Part shown: positions 1 to 11,675 of the stretch, piece after piece
Layout: the number at the start of each line of letters is the position of its first letter
How positions within the stretch are numbered: position 1 is the stretch's first letter
Source: Angiostrongylus vasorum
Taxonomy: Eukaryota; Nematoda; Chromadorea; Rhabditida; Metastrongylidae
DNA length: 64,000 nt
NCBI GenBank assembly: GCA_018806985.1
Contig: JADANN010000458.1
Span: 3,770,774-3,834,773 of the forward strand
Direction of reading: 5' to 3'
The notes under the pieces: generated by a model
What the model saw: only the letters and a program-made list of their open reading frames with translations
Databases searched by the model: none
Told to the model about the DNA's origin: nothing
Program-made: the position numbers and the translations under genes

Positions 1-57
1 GTTAGTTCTATCGACCTTTATCGATCTATCGATATCGAGTTTTATCGATTCTTAAAA

Positions 58-357
58 TTGTGATTATAACTGCAGCCTCAGCTTAAACTGGATTCGTAGC
101 CGATTTGGGCTCTCAGATCAATCCCGCTGACGGGTGATTGCTGATGGCAAAAAGATCGATAGAACTAGCTGAGAGACAGGCGAAACGAAGGACCCGCATG
201 GTGTAGTGATGAACGCGTTACTCCCCCGGAAACGACAATAGCGCGTTTGTTCTCCACCGCAGACACCTGCCGTCCAGAATTTTGCAAATATCTCAGCATC
301 ATTGAAGTTACATTTCGCCGTATACGCTACCGTTAAAAAGAGTAGGCCGTAAATAAC
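58..357 (+). mobile_element. Fold-back repeat family A, copy at left edge
   Basis: This copy contains the family's landmark blocks in order: a CTGCAGCCTCAGCTTAA-like block, a block near 'acccgcatggtg', a block reading 'ttgcaaatatctcagcat', and an end near 'cagtaaata'. The same blocks recur at about 5.7, 11.7, 16.5, 18.4, 39.2, 41.8 and 51 kb. No protein is recognised. Boundaries are approximate because the left end merges into AT-rich sequence at the window start. Confidence 0.75.
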
Positions 358-470
358 AAGTTAAAATTGTTAAGGTTAAAGTTAAAAAAAATTAATTTAA
401 GTTAAGTTTGGTTTTAAGTTTCAAGTTAATTAAGTTAAATTAAAGTTTAAGTTAAAAAAAAACTACATTT
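358..470. repeat. Degenerate AAGTTA-rich simple repeat
   Basis: About 110 bp of irregular repeats of aagtta/ttaag words. It lies between the family A copy and the start of duplicated segment copy 1. Nothing coding is seen. Confidence 0.6.
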
Positions 471-1026
471 ATAATTTACTAATTTTTCGTTTTCACTGAC
501 GAAGTTTTGCTTTAATTCAATTGTATCACATCAAATTTGCTATTCCAAACTGTTCACTGTAGTTCACTTCTCCACATCTCGCAATGGGCAGTATCCTCCT
601 TTGCATGAAGTACTCGACACATGGTTTCAAACGTGGTTTCAAACTGTTTCACTACATTTGTTGGGAATAAACGACATAGAAACTGATTGATTACATCAAC
701 AACTTATTTCCTACACCAAATACCGCATTTAATCGAATAGAAATAAAATATCTTCCAAGAACATATTGTACCTTCTAATAGTAAGATGGGTGGCGACATG
801 AGCCCGCGCATTCTTCGCCGTAATCCAGTGCTCGCACAACTAAACTGCTTACGTTGTTTACCAACATTCATAGAAATAAGGTCAATTCACTATGCGAAAA
901 CGTACAGAAAAATAAAACTGGCAGGTACTGATAAATAGCAATGTTCGAAGAGTTGACGTTAACTAGGAGTTATCAAGTTACAAAGCACGATGGTCAATCA
1001 GTTGAGAAACGTACTCCACAACAAAC

Positions 1027-1207
1027 CTGGCACTGTTTCGGGGCACTCCCACGGCCTTTTTTCCTTAATCGAAGTCAATCCCGAGTCGGGAAATCTCGCG
1101 TTAGGCTTCTTCTGGTACGATGAGAAATTGTTTGATACTTCCTGCAGAAGCGCTGATCCGCACGCTACTAGCTTAGACTCATCCATCTCGTCATTCACAG
1201 GAGGCGA
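1027..1207 (-). pseudogene. Zinc-finger gene family, exon 2, copy 1
   Basis: A 181-nt exon between a conserved acceptor (ttcttacaag) and a donor (gtttgt), the same length as in copy 2. It reads SPPVNDEMDESKLVACGSAL and onwards to ETVP, close to copy 2 (15884-16064). The family has no recognised name. In this copy the frame is open, but only exons 1 and 2 lie in the window, so whether the whole gene works cannot be judged. Confidence 0.55.
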
Positions 1208-2834
1208 CTTGTAAGAATACAATAGTGTTACTTCAAATTAACGTTAATTACTGACACAAAAACATTGGAGTAAGTAACCAGTAACCTCTAATAGTAGACA
1301 TTCTACATAGTCCAACGAATTACCCGATTTGAAGGACGTTCTTCTTTGTGCTGCACTAAGTGGTCTGAGAAACCACTATGTATAACTGTTCCACATGTGC
1401 TTTTGATAAATTTTAGATTAGCTCTACACGTTTCTGTGACGCATTACTCTGCAGCATGACGACAACTGGTAGAATGCGGGTGTTTTCACCCATCTCCTTT
1501 ACCTAACCTTAATTTTCGCTCTGCTCTTGAACGTAGGTAGTTGCTAAAAGTCCCTACTCTCTATAACTAAACGGAGCAACATTCATTCAACACACTGCTT
1601 AACGTTGCCTACTGAATGTTTCACATCCATGGGGATATCCGATGATGCGAATATTATGGGCTTCTGCACGTAGCTGTTGCTGAGGTTCTGAATGCACACA
1701 AAGGAGGCTGTCAGCTAGAAAAGCCTTTCAGCGCTGTTTGTTCTCGAGAAGAAGTTCCTAGCAAGAATTCATGATTGGAATGGTTGGTTGGAACTACCCT
1801 CAATAAATGCACTACTGATCACTAACCTTATTTCAAAAACAAAACCTAGTTACCAGCTGTAACAGTTGACTTCTATTTCTCAACGTCACTTCGAATTCAG
1901 AGATGGTAGCTAATGTCATTGCACTTAGTAGATCGGAGCTATACTAAAGACTCTCCGCGATGTGGTGACTTCTTTTCCAATGAAGAGTTTATCACAAATA
2001 GATCTGCTGTTAATCTACCCTTTCCTTGAACATCTGGCCAATACAGTGTACGACTTCGTGCACCGTTCAGCATCATTTTCTATCCCACCTTTTATTTTAT
2101 ATGGATCCTTCTGAGTTCGTCTTGTGTAACTGTTTACTTTCGACAGTTGCTAATTGAAAGTGTAGAACCGGGCGCAAATTCAATGACAGTATACGGGATA
2201 TATATAAGATATAAGGGCCAAAGCGAAGCATCAGATACGTGATACTTCATTACACTTCCAAAAACTAACTGCATATAATTTACAAGTGTTCTTTATCAAC
2301 ATCCTCTTCAGAGTTGTTATAGAATTAGCTCTCCCTTCAATTTTGATACCACCTGTCTTATTTAGCAGCACAGCGCTTCTACAATCTGCGCAGATTTGAG
2401 AGTTTCATTCAGGAGTTAAAGATCTTCGTGATCATAAATTCGGCTGAGGTAGTGTGGCCACTTAAAGTTTCAGGATCAAATGGCCTCAACGAGGATTATA
2501 AATCAGCGCATATGATTGTTACATTGGCTTAACTAATTTATGGAACTTATTTCAAAAATAAGCTAAAATCGCAATTGTATTATGCCGAATCGACTCATCT
2601 CACTAAGATGTCGTTAGCAGTAATCTGAAAGCTCTTAAGGAAACGGATCAAACAAAGTCATGAGAATTAAGGATTGATCTCTGGTCAATGCGATCAGCAT
2701 CATTTTGGCGTAAGAGAGTGTTTGTAGCCACATGTTAATGTGAACGTATAAGGATCGTTTAGAAGAGAAAGCAACTTTTAAATCTCACATTTTTGTTTTT
2801 TTCCAGTTCACTTAGCAAATTATGCTGAAGATAC

Positions 2835-3157
2835 CTCATTTTTCGGACTTTCACTCGGTTCACTCTCAGCATTTTCCTGTTGTGAATACGTTCCGATGCA
2901 CTCCACTGATGGTGAAGACGGAGACGATTTAGCGATGACAGGGTAACGTGAACGAATACTGAATCAGCCATCTGGATTGAACTTCCTTTTGCATTGCATC
3001 TTTCACATAGACTGGGATGACCTTTCGACACCGTTAATTTAATTCTTCGGTCGAGCTGAAAATCAAATTCTTCACTTGGCTGCATGATCCTCAGAACTGT
3101 CCCTGGTTTGCATATCGTAAAACGTCCGGAAAAGTAGGAGCCATGTATGACTCGCAT
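2835..3157 (-). pseudogene. Zinc-finger gene family, exon 1, copy 1
   Basis: The open frame starts near MRVIHGSYFSG and holds the family core RRIKLTVSKGHPSLCERC. The conserved donor AATGAG|gtatct closes it at 2835, exactly as in copies 2 and 3. Sister exons are at 13610-13830 (plus) and 37335-37760 (minus). Protein similarity among the three is clear but lower than for exon 2. After CERC this copy shifts frame relative to copy 3, which suggests decay. The function is unknown; the CxxC may be part of a metal-binding fold, which is inference. Confidence 0.55.
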
Positions 3158-3311
3158 TTGAGATGATCACTTCTAAACATACAAGTTGTATATGGGTGCT
3201 TCTTCACTCGTTACTTACTCTGCCGCACATTTTGTTATAATCTTGTACCCATTCGAACGCTTTCTGTCACATACGCCGCGCAATTGAACCAAGAGGAAAG
3301 CTAAATTCTAC

Positions 3312-3711
3312 TCACTCACTTACTTACTTACTTGGATACTTGGATGACCCCTCTTCACAGGTTGTGTGGGCCACAGCAAATTACCACTGCTTTGGAGTTT
3401 TTGCTGGCTTAGCCTTTGTGGTTCCCTGGAGTCACTAGGGCAGCCTAGACAGAGTCTGCCCCAGGTCGTCCCACTGCATGCAGTCGCCGCTCTTGTGGAT
3501 CAGAGGGAGATTTGCTACCATGCGAGCAGTTTGATGCCAGGACGGTGGTGATTCCTGCTTTACTCCTAGATATGTTTTAGGATGGTTACGCCGGAATCCT
3601 CTTCACTTTTGGAGGTCCTGGTGTGAGGATGAAATCCCGCTGCATACTCGGGTCCCGACACTGAAGAACATCTGCTAGCCGCGATTAGGCAGCCGACGTT
3701 GGGCGGAAGAC
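3312..3711 (-). mobile_element. SINE-like element D inserted in copy 1
   Basis: Element D reads, on the minus strand, from a head 'gtttaccgcc...tagctggga' to a tail 'ccaagtatccaagtaagtaa'. It interrupts the sequence 'taaattctac...attctacaattagtaa', which is continuous in copy 2 (about 13370-13400) and copy 3 (about 37815). The target duplication is about 9 bp (attctac core). The head matches the 5' leader of the RTE copies here, and the tail matches their 3' ends. Confidence 0.75.
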
Positions 3712-3739
3712 ATATTCTACAATTAGTAATTTGCAAAAT

Positions 3740-4890
3740 TTACCACGCAATAGTTTATCGAGTCGCCGCTAGGGAGCGTTCTGGTGCCTCCGGCTGCGAT
3801 GCAGAGCGAGGATTTATCTTCTAGCAGTGTCCACTAAGCTGGAAAACATCTCGATGTTCCCATGGAAAACGCGGCAAAGAATAAACGAGTACCAGGAATT
3901 AACGCGGTCCTGATATCGTTTAGTCACGAGTTGGAAAATCTTCCTCTAACACACAAGATCCAGTGAGCGCCTGCTGTGTTGACGACCTAAATGGAGCACC
4001 TGCTACGACCAGCATTAATCCACCCTTTATACTCCACACCCTGAGAGCTCCCGTCTTCGAGATTGCACGGTGAGACAACCGAGGGAAGAGCGATCAAAAC
4101 ACGGATTGCATAGAAGGCGACGACTGGTCATGAGGACCCTTCGTTTTCTGCACCTTTAATACCAAAACAGCTCCTTCTGCCGTCGATCTCTTCCTCCTTC
4201 TTGGGGATGTTGTTCCCATGAATTTCCATATAATCGTTCTATAGGAGATGAACAGCAAGGGGACTGAGTGTAGGCCGATGAAATGACATGACCGCAATTG
4301 TTTGTGAAGCGGAGACTCTCGTTAAAAATTGGTGGCGGCATTAACTCAGTTGTATATCCATCTATTTCCCTTTAAGTGAAACTCATTAGAGATCACTTCG
4401 GATGGTCATTCTTTGTCTTCAACTGTGGGCTCCAGAGAATTCAGTACTCTAGACTGCTGTTCACCAATTTGTTGAGCTGTGAACAAACAGATCGCGATCT
4501 TTAAATGGTTCGAGGGAGCATTTTGCAACAAAAACCTCTATGAAAAAGGAGGAGTTGGACGATGTTTTCTAAAATTAAAATGGCTAAGACAACCTCTAGA
4601 TTGAATGCTCAGCACCTGCCATCGAAATGTAAATGAAGAAAACATATCAAACAGTGGAGTGAACTACGAGAGATGTTAGCATCTCTTAGGACGGTCATCT
4701 AAACGATTGGCGAACGTGTTCGTGGCTAAAACGATCTGGGTATCACGGAATATGCCGCGTGAACGTCACCATGTACGAATCAGACCACCACCATGAATGA
4801 TGATGGCTCGAAAAAGGAGTGAATGGAAAATGTCACGCGATTCAAAATACTCGTGAAAACGGGATATCCAAACATCCGAGTAAGTAACAA
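3740..4890 (+). mobile_element. RTE-type LINE fragment R1, internally deleted
   Basis: The leader at 3740-4060 matches element D and the leaders at 33.7 and 37.9 kb. Next come traces of the endonuclease N-terminus, then an abrupt change near 4600 to the RTE 3' end (frame fragments like TIGERVRG) and a tail ending 'ccgagtaagtaa' near 4880. Most of the endonuclease and all of the RT are missing. R2 in copy 2 has the same junction, as expected if the deletion came before the segment duplication. Confidence 0.7.
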
Positions 4891-5099
4891 GTAATTTATA
4901 AAACCATTTCTTACACAAGTTCGCTTGTCTGATAACCCTCATGAGCTACAATGGGGCTAAGACATCTCCTACCCAAGCAAAGCCAAACAGTACCACGATT
5001 ACACGGTGGAGTTTTGAAAATTTTGATGAACGCCCCAGCCGTTCATAATTAAACTTTCAAGGACTGATTCGTCAATGGAGTATACTAAATCTCAAAGAC
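4891..5099. repeat. Unclassified block shared with copy 2
   Basis: This stretch matches 11885-12105 on the minus strand, for example around 'gcaaagccaaa' and 'accacgatta'. It has no coding potential. It shows that the inverted duplication runs through non-element DNA. Confidence 0.6.
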
Positions 5100-5134
5100 T
5101 GAGCTGACAAGAACTTGGTATAAAGTCTTTTATT

Positions 5135-5171
5135 CGGCTAACGTTTCGATGACCTTTCTTCTTCAGAGCCG
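5135..5171 (-). ncRNA. Hammerhead-ribozyme-like motif (E left arm)
   Basis: On the minus strand the order is GGCT, CTGAAGA, a short weak stem II (AGAAAGGTCATC), GAAA, CGTT, AGCC. GGCT and AGCC can pair as stem I. The cleavage-site rule (UH after the short stem III) is met by GTT. Stem II is imperfect, so activity is doubtful. Confidence 0.4.
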
Positions 5172-5555
5172 TATTCATCCGAGTTGATGGTCCGCAGGTT
5201 ATCGTTGTCTCAATGCGGATGTTCGTAATCTTATCTCCTCAAATCCAGTGGAAGGACCACTGCTCGAATGAGAAACGTCCTTTAACGAAAGTTCGATGAA
5301 AACTGGTCCTTAAGATATTGGTACAGCATGTGCTAGCAAATGAAGTACTGACTGCTACAAGACGCATTATCCGACAAAAAAACGGGTCATATTGGATGAC
5401 ATGAATCGACCAACATCCGACCTGTATAGAAAAGTACCGCTAAGTGAGGGTTCCCCATTCGAGCGGTGCTCTTTCCACTTGGCACTGACTCAGTGCGACT
5501 TTGAACGCCAACATCACGACAACGACCAGGTGTAAATCATCGACTCGTATCAATA

Positions 5556-5592
5556 CGGCTCTGAAGAAGGCGAAGACGCCAAAACGCTAGCT
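5556..5592 (+). ncRNA. Hammerhead-like motif (E right arm), core altered
   Basis: The order is CGGCT, CTGAAGA, a stem II of GGCG/CGCC with a short loop, then AAAA in place of GAAA, CG, CTAGC. Stem II is good, but the invariant G of GAAA is changed to A. This copy is probably inactive. Confidence 0.4.
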
Positions 5593-5700
5593 GAATAAAA
5601 GTTTTTATACCAATCTCGTGTCAGCTCAATTGTTTATAAAATCATTGATTGCTCTCACCGAGGTTTAATAATAGACGGTCTTTAAGAAACTTCCTAAATA

Positions 5701-6035
5701 TACCCACTGTTTTATATTTACTGCCTATTTTTTTTCATAACAGGGCAAGATGTGAAATATAACTACAATGAACGCGTTAGTCCACGGAAACCGTAATAAT
5801 TCGATCCCCATCACAGACACCTGCGGTCCGGAGTTTTGCAAATATCTTAGCATCGTTGTACTTGTATTTCACATTACACGCTGCCATGAAAAAGAACAGG
5901 CAGTAAAGAAAAAAGTGACTAATTTGTGATTTATACTGCAGCTTCAGCTTAACTGGGTTCAATGCCGATTTGTGTTCCCAGATCAACCCCGCTGACGGGT
6001 GGTTGCTGATAGCAACTATAGGTAAAAAACACCAC
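5701..6035 (+). mobile_element. Fold-back family A insertion in copy 1
   Basis: The element is flanked by a long target duplication: 'taagaaacttcctaaata' at 5683-5700 and a near copy at 6036-6054. Copy 3 has the uninterrupted site near 39975-39995. The element holds the inverted ends (tttactgcct ... aggcagtaaa) and the CTGCAG-rich tail. It has no coding capacity. Confidence 0.8.
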
Positions 6036-6084
6036 TAAGAAAAATTCCTAAATACTTTCATTAGTTGAAAACAAAACTAAGTTC

Positions 6085-6306
6085 ATGAACGATATTCATG
6101 ATGTCCTCTTCGAAATACTCACCAGAGAGTTGATGATTTCCGGAAGTAGGTTGATCGATTCCAACTCCACATAAACGTATGCTGCCATTGCGAGTGGTCT
6201 AAGATTTAGATACGCTAGAAGGCAACAGTGTGTTGAAAGTGCTTCTATTCACAGATAAATCGTAGTGGAAAGAATCTCACAGAAGTGGAGTGCTAAAGAC
6301 GCTTAA
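6085..6306 (+). pseudogene. Relic of a conserved 73-codon ORF
   Basis: Same length and frame as the open ORF at 40027-40248 in copy 3 (DIHDVLFEILTRELMISGS). Here two stops interrupt it: a CAG codon reads TAA, and a second codon, CAA in copy 3, also reads TAA. No family is recognised. It lies antisense to the zinc-finger gene. Confidence 0.4.
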
Positions 6307-7640
6307 AGATTTGGGAACTAGACAACAGATTTTTTCGATACAAGCTGTCAAATATTTGAATATAGCGCGAATTTCATGCACACGAAACAGTGGAAAGGCG
6401 AGAACATTCGTTTGACGAAGAGCAGATTTATGATCAAATATCGGGTTTGAGTGATTCCAGTGGTAGAAACGATGCACGAATGAATTAACGGACAGTCAGG
6501 ATGGAAAAGGGTTCAATTAAAATGTAAAACTTAGAACGTCCGCCACGTTTTGTTGACTTTAAAATACTGGATTGATAAGATACACTGCGCACGTGTTTCG
6601 TTTGAGGTTCCTACCGGTCTGTTCAGCAGTGTGTGCCTTATGAAGAACTTATCATTGTAGTGAGAACACGGCCGATATTGTTAACAAGTAAGACACTTTG
6701 TTATGACCAACAAACTGCGATGACTCAATGACTGAACAAGGTTGGCACTAGTAAGTGGTGAAGTGTCCAGTTTCGCTAGATTGTTTAACACAGAGCACCC
6801 ACCTATTGTCCAAGAAAAATTCCTCCATGAACGTGAAGTCATTAGAAGCATAAGTCTTTTTAGGCTAAAAAGATGAAAAAGTGCTGACGAAATCGTCGAA
6901 GAATTATGAAAAATTCTGTTTGTGTTACATGAGGACAAGAAACGGCAGGTCTTTTCGGAAGCCAAGAATCTCTTTCGAGCAAATTAGGACCGAGACTGGA
7001 ACAGAATACCGGCAAATTTTGTGACAATTTTGGAACCTAAAGAAAGATAAAGCATGTATGCGACAGCTGAAAGCGAAGATGCTGTTCGAGACGGAGTAGA
7101 AAACAGGAGTGAGGGCAAGGTGATCTCCTGGGAGTTCTGCCACGTGTGGAGCGGTGTGTGATACAAGAAAAACAAGTGCTGGCATGTTCGACTTCCTTGG
7201 AGATCCTCACGGTCATGACTCTGCGGTAAAATAACGAGCACGACTAACTAGCTATCTGATCACCAACATTATTGCTGAGCTAAGGCGGTATAGGTCTATA
7301 GCATATTTTCAATATATTTCAATCTTTTGAATGAAACGCGGTGTGAGAAGCCTGCATTTCACATTTTCCAAGGGACGCAAAAGATAACCTTGCAAATGTG
7401 TGCTTCCCCTAAGTCGTAAAGTTATGGTTTTCCAAGGAATCATCATAGATTTTATTCTGAGAAATATTTTATATCATTTTATTAAAAGCCAGAGTCAAAC
7501 AATGAGACCACGCCATCCAGAAAGAAATTATGACTACAGAAGAAATTCCGGATACTGTTATTCTATCCGTGTGAAACCGAACTGTTAAGAATTTTTTCTC
7601 CATTCTGTATTTAATGTAAATTTAGAACAGAGTTTTTATC
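6307..7640. repeat. Unclassified repeat block, copy 1
   Basis: About 1.3 kb that matches 40249-41590 directly and about 10480-11350 in inverse. The best-preserved reading frame in the inverse copy is 10789-11082 minus. All frames here are broken. No domain was recognised. Confidence 0.55.
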
Positions 7641-7867
7641 CCAACCCGTTTTCCCACGGAAGGGTGAAGGGTCGATGGGAAAACTGAATTTGAACAGTTA
7701 CGGTTACAACAACAGTGATGCTGTGATGTGAGCAAAACTTGGAACGGCAAGTGGGTTTCGAAGCCGCGATAATTCTTTCCGAAAATGTCCTTGTGGTCGT
7801 ACTACTTCATCGTACCCTGTAATGAAAAAAAATAACATGCAGTGAATAAAAGTTGGATGACTGTCTA
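7641..7867. other. No feature seen
   Basis: A spacer between copy 1 and a third E-like element. Its short frames show no recognisable protein. Confidence 0.5.
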
Positions 7868-8240
7868 TATGATTGACGCGGTACGAATTCGGTACAAAAA
7901 CATTTATTCGGCTGATATCTACCGTATGCTGATGCCTGTAAATAGTATGGTTGCAAGCCACAAGCTAAAATCCTCGCGTTTGCAGATGCTGGTACTGATC
8001 CTCTTTACTTTTCCATTGTAACTGTTCTTGTTGTACCTGGATTCGACGTAATGTGATATCGAACACCGACATCGCCACGACGACCAGCTGTGGACCATCG
8101 ACTCGGTTCAACATCGCTCCGACCCAGGCGTAGGTGTTGGCCGATTACAAGTTCTTTATAGCAACCTCGTGTCAGCTTAATCAAACGGACAATTATTAAT
8201 TATTGTCACAGAGGTTTGACAACAGTAGGTTTTTTAAGAA
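7868..8240. mobile_element. Element E, short third copy
   Basis: The left end 'acatttattcggct' and the right end 'ctttatagcaacctcgtgtc' match the arms of E, and the downstream 'cacagaggtttga' matches the flank of the other copies. The hammerhead cores are not intact here. Confidence 0.5.
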
Positions 8241-8261
8241 AAAAGTTAAATAATTAGGTAA

Positions 8262-8400
8262 CAGTCGCTAGAGTCCTTACGTAGGAAGGGTCCAGTGATA
8301 GGTGAACCATTATCAGAACTCCCGACAGATTTCTATGAACCTGAACATGACTTAGATGTAACCCATTCAGTAGAATTTCTATCGGAACTGTGCTAGCCAC
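8262..8400 (+). repeat. Repeat F, copy 1
   Basis: Starts 'aacagtcgctagagtcc' and contains 'gacagatttctatgaacc'. A diverged second copy is at 44582-44760. It is non-coding by eye. Confidence 0.55.
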
Positions 8401-8879
8401 GCACATCCGTCACACAGGGTTCACCTTCCAGCCGGTCGCGAGACGATATGGCGCGTCTCTAGGTGGTGAAGAGGAGTTAAACATGGACCAAAAAAGACCT
8501 TATGCTTCTCTGAGCCAAAGCTGGATGCAGGCCATGGAATTACTGTTCCTCCTGCGCAGATTTCCCACATACCTTCTCTGTTCGCGTAGACAAATATATG
8601 TAACCATAGGTGGATGTGCTCTCGTTTATTGTATTCCATGCGCCAATTCGATCCAGGACATGCAATCAAGTTGCTACAAAGTGCATGGGAGGCGTTAGGA
8701 ATCCCCTCCAACACATGAGCTGCTCACACTGTGAGAGGCTGAAAAAGCTACTCGTGAGTATATCCAGCCACCACTTTCGAAGCTCAGCATACATGTGCGG
8801 GTATCACGGTGAAATAAGGGCCCCTTATTCCCCTCACCCCAAGACTCCCTAAATGCAGCAGCGTTGAGCAAGAACAATA
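8401..8879. other. Unassigned, no supported gene
   Basis: Overlapping open frames exist on both strands (about 97 and 102 codons). Neither resembles a known family, and neither has nearby splice-linked exons. It is probably old repeat sequence. Confidence 0.4.
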
Positions 8880-10200
8880 CGAGAAGGCTAATAAAATGTC
8901 ACAGTAATTGCAAACATTCTAAATCTGGGAACGCTGAGATGACGACTACTAGCTTCAATATACGTCTATCTGTATTTGAGTCCTACGAAGAGGACCAGAG
9001 CAAGAAGGCAAGAAGGTCAAGGTACCACATTGTCGTAATGGTCAAGAAGAGAAGACGCTGCACATTTTACGCTGTGTATAATAGTGAAGAAGAGCTTCTA
9101 TAGTATAAGAGCACGCGGAGCCGTCGTGCGTTCTCAATACGTTTCGCCATGAACATCTATTCATTCAAACAGTTAACAATCCCAATCGGACGTTTACGGT
9201 CGAAGAGATGTAAATCATACTGGCTTTGACAATCTTCGCCGTTTAGTACCGACATCAAGCAGTAACGAAGACGAAGTCGAAACGTTCTATATGAACTTCG
9301 AGATTTTATACAGAGAAGACAACACATTCTTTAAGGTCATCATTGGAAATTTTGATGCTAAGATTGGACCCGGAAGAACGTCTAATTACCATAATATTGG
9401 GACCCTCAGACTGAAATGGAACCAGCGGGTTGGACGGCTGGCTGGATTTATCATGACGAACAAGACCATCCAACCTAACTAACAATCTCAGAAGCTCCTC
9501 TCAACCCTGGATGTCGGACTCTTCCAATGGAGTGTTCCATAACGAAATAGACCACATCATAGTAAATCGAAAGTTTTGCCCATCCGATGTCGCTGCTGTC
9601 CCAAAGTTCTACACAGGATCAGACCACCGTCTGCTTCGTGCAAGATTTCATTGTTCGCGGAAAAGACAGAAGGCCGCTAAATTCAAAAAAAAGAAGTCCC
9701 AGAACCACCACAAAGTGGGACTTATTCAACTCACTAGTCGGCTATTGGGAAGATGCCGTTGTCGATAACATCGACGAAGAATACGATCGGCTCATTCAAC
9801 ATTTTCACGATAGCGCTATGAACGCTGAGAATTCGAAAATCACCGAGAGACGTCTATCTCGAGAAACATTGAGCTGATAGGCCAGCGTGGAATCGCCCTG
9901 TAGACAACCGTCAACTCACGTCCGAACTTGCAAAACAATGCAGAGAGGCGATGAGCAGCAGTTATGGTCGAAGCTGCAGAGGCTGGGAAAAAGCATTCGC
10001 AAAGCCCACCGATGCTTCGCCAATTGCAAAACTAAGATGATTGCATTCCAATGCCCAGACAGAACAATTACAACGTCCAGAAAGGCAATGGCGAAAATCG
10101 CTCACGACTACTACTCGGATCTCTTCAATAACCACGTCCTCTTGCTTTCGTATGAAATAGTGGAGGACTGATATATCGCCGCACCGGTTCACCATTTCAA
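8880..10200 (+). pseudogene. RTE-type LINE fragment R5 (endonuclease region)
   Basis: Frame pieces run in order: an N-terminal endonuclease part near 8930-9180; KVIIGNFDAKIGPGRTSN at 9330-9390 (the D/N-x-N-A-K-x-G endonuclease motif); EIDHIIVNRKFC near 9546; YTGSDHRLLRARFH near 9612 (the SDH catalytic motif of the endonuclease/exonuclease/phosphatase fold); then the linker NIDEEYDRLIQHF and SIRKAHRCFANCKTK. Several frameshifts and stops split it, and no RT domain follows. Its frame is a different subfamily from R1-R4. In intact elements the protein nicks target DNA for target-primed reverse transcription. Confidence 0.8.
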
Positions 10201-10479
10201 AATTTGACACGCACTTTCGTCGGTGAATAATTGAAGAGCACCAGGTCTGGACAAAATTTTACCTGAACACGATGCTTTTGTGCAGAATGAATGGATCCCT
10301 TAGAAAGTGATATAAAGGTGACAGTCATTAGTTTTACTTTTCTTCGCGCACAATTCTTGTACGTTGCCAAACGCAATCTCTTCACATCGTCTGTCACTCA
10401 AAAAGCTTAAAATACATCGAAAACACAGCGTATCCCGTCTTAGATGACCGCTAAATTCGATGAACAGGTAGGTAGTTAG
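10201..10479. other. No feature seen
   Basis: Sequence between the R5 relic and the edge of duplicated segment copy 2. Only short chance frames are present. Confidence 0.4.
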
Positions 10480-10509
10480 TCAAAGTTACTGTACGACTAC
10501 AGAATTATA

Positions 10510-11675
10510 GCTGTGATGATATCCAACCAAGTTGAACATGCCAGTACTCGTTTTTCTTGTATCATACACTTCGCCATACGTGGCAGAACTCCAGGAGATC
10601 ACCTTGCCCTCACTCCTGTTTTCTACTCAGTCTCCAACAGCAGCTTCTCTTTCACCTCTCACCTACAAACTTTATTTTTTTTAAGTTCCAAAATTGCCAT
10701 CAAATTTTACGGTATTCTGTTCCAGTCTAGGTACTAATTTAGTTGAAAGGGCTCTTGACCCCCCAAAAAGACCTGCCGTTTCTTGTCCTTATGTAATACA
10801 AAGGGAATTTCCATGATGCTTTAAAGATTTCATAAGCACTTTTTCGTCCTCAAACCTAGAAACGACATATGTTTCTAATGTCTTCACCTCTATGATGAAG
10901 TTTTCTGGGACAATGGGTATGTGCTCTGTGATCAACAATCTAGCGAAACTGGATACTTCACCACTTCTTGTGCCATCTTTGCGCAGTAATCGAGGGAACG
11001 CTGCTTTTGGAATGTAACGTAGTGTGTTATGAAAAAATATCAACCGTGTTCTGTCTCCAGTGTTAAGTTCTTTCCAATACAACTCTATAGGTATTGTTAA
11101 GCAGACCGGTAGGAACTTGGAAATTAAACATGAATGAAGTGTATCTTATCAGTCCTCTGTTTTCAAGTCAACAAATTATGGCGAGTGTTTTACATTTCAT
11201 ACGCTAGTTGGACACGTTTCCATCTACCCACATCCATTTAATCATTCACAGCTAGTGCAACTGAAATCACTCGAACCCTGCTTTTCATAAAACTGGTCCT
11301 CCATCGAAAGAATACTCTCGATACTGCACTGTTTAATGCGCTTGAAATTCGCGAAGCACATTCAAATATTCCATAGCTCGTTTTGGAAATCTATTGTCCA
11401 GCTCTTTAATCTTTGAGTATTTTTTAATCACCCCACCTTAGTGAAATTCTTAGCGCTGTATCATATACGTGAACAGAAGCACTTTTAATACACTCCATGC
11501 CTTCTAACGTATTTAAATCTCAGACCACTCGCTGTGGAAGCACGCACCAGTTCGGAGTTGGGATCGATTAACCTACTTTCGAACACCGTCAACTTTCTGG
11601 TGAGTATTTCAGAGAATACATCATGAATTTCGCCGACGATCTTGGTTCTGTTTTCATTTGATGAAGTATTTAGAC
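10510..11675 (-). repeat. Unclassified repeat block, copy 2
   Basis: Inverse copy of 6060-7250 and 40010-41180. It holds the longest surviving frame of the block, 10789-11082 minus (core SFARLLITEHIPIVPENF). The sister copies match in translation but with stops. No known domain was recognised. Confidence 0.55.

Larger units (their letters stand above)
5100..5690. mobile_element. Inverted-arm element E, copy 1
   Basis: The left arm (about 5102-5172) and right arm (about 5556-5631) are imperfect inverted repeats. They contain 'ttggtataaa' and 'tttataccaa', and each ends in a hammerhead-like core facing outwards. The 390-bp middle is non-coding by eye. A close second copy lies at 39410-39960 and a shorter one at 7868-8240. 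The ribozyme-like cores suggest descent from PLE terminal sequences; this is inference. Confidence 0.65.
478..7640 (-). repeat. Duplicated segment, copy 1 (partial)
   Basis: This stretch aligns by eye with copy 2 read on the minus strand (10.5-16.3 kb) and with copy 3 (30.9-41.6 kb). It contains exons 1 and 2 of the decayed zinc-finger gene family on the minus strand, an RTE fragment, element E and several unclassified blocks in the same order as the sister copies. The part matching the distal half of the gene would lie left of the window. Insertions private to this copy are element D (3312-3711) and family A (5701-6035). Strand is given by the coding direction of the embedded gene. Confidence 0.8.

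Noticed and set aside
358..470. Telomere-like or centromere-like array
   Set aside because: The AAGTTA words are irregular and differ from the nematode telomere repeat (TTAGGC). It is simple AT-rich repeat.
8390..8877. Overlapping open frames of 60-102 codons on both strands
   Set aside because: No recognisable motif, no splice partners, and overlapping frames on both strands are expected by chance in less AT-rich DNA.
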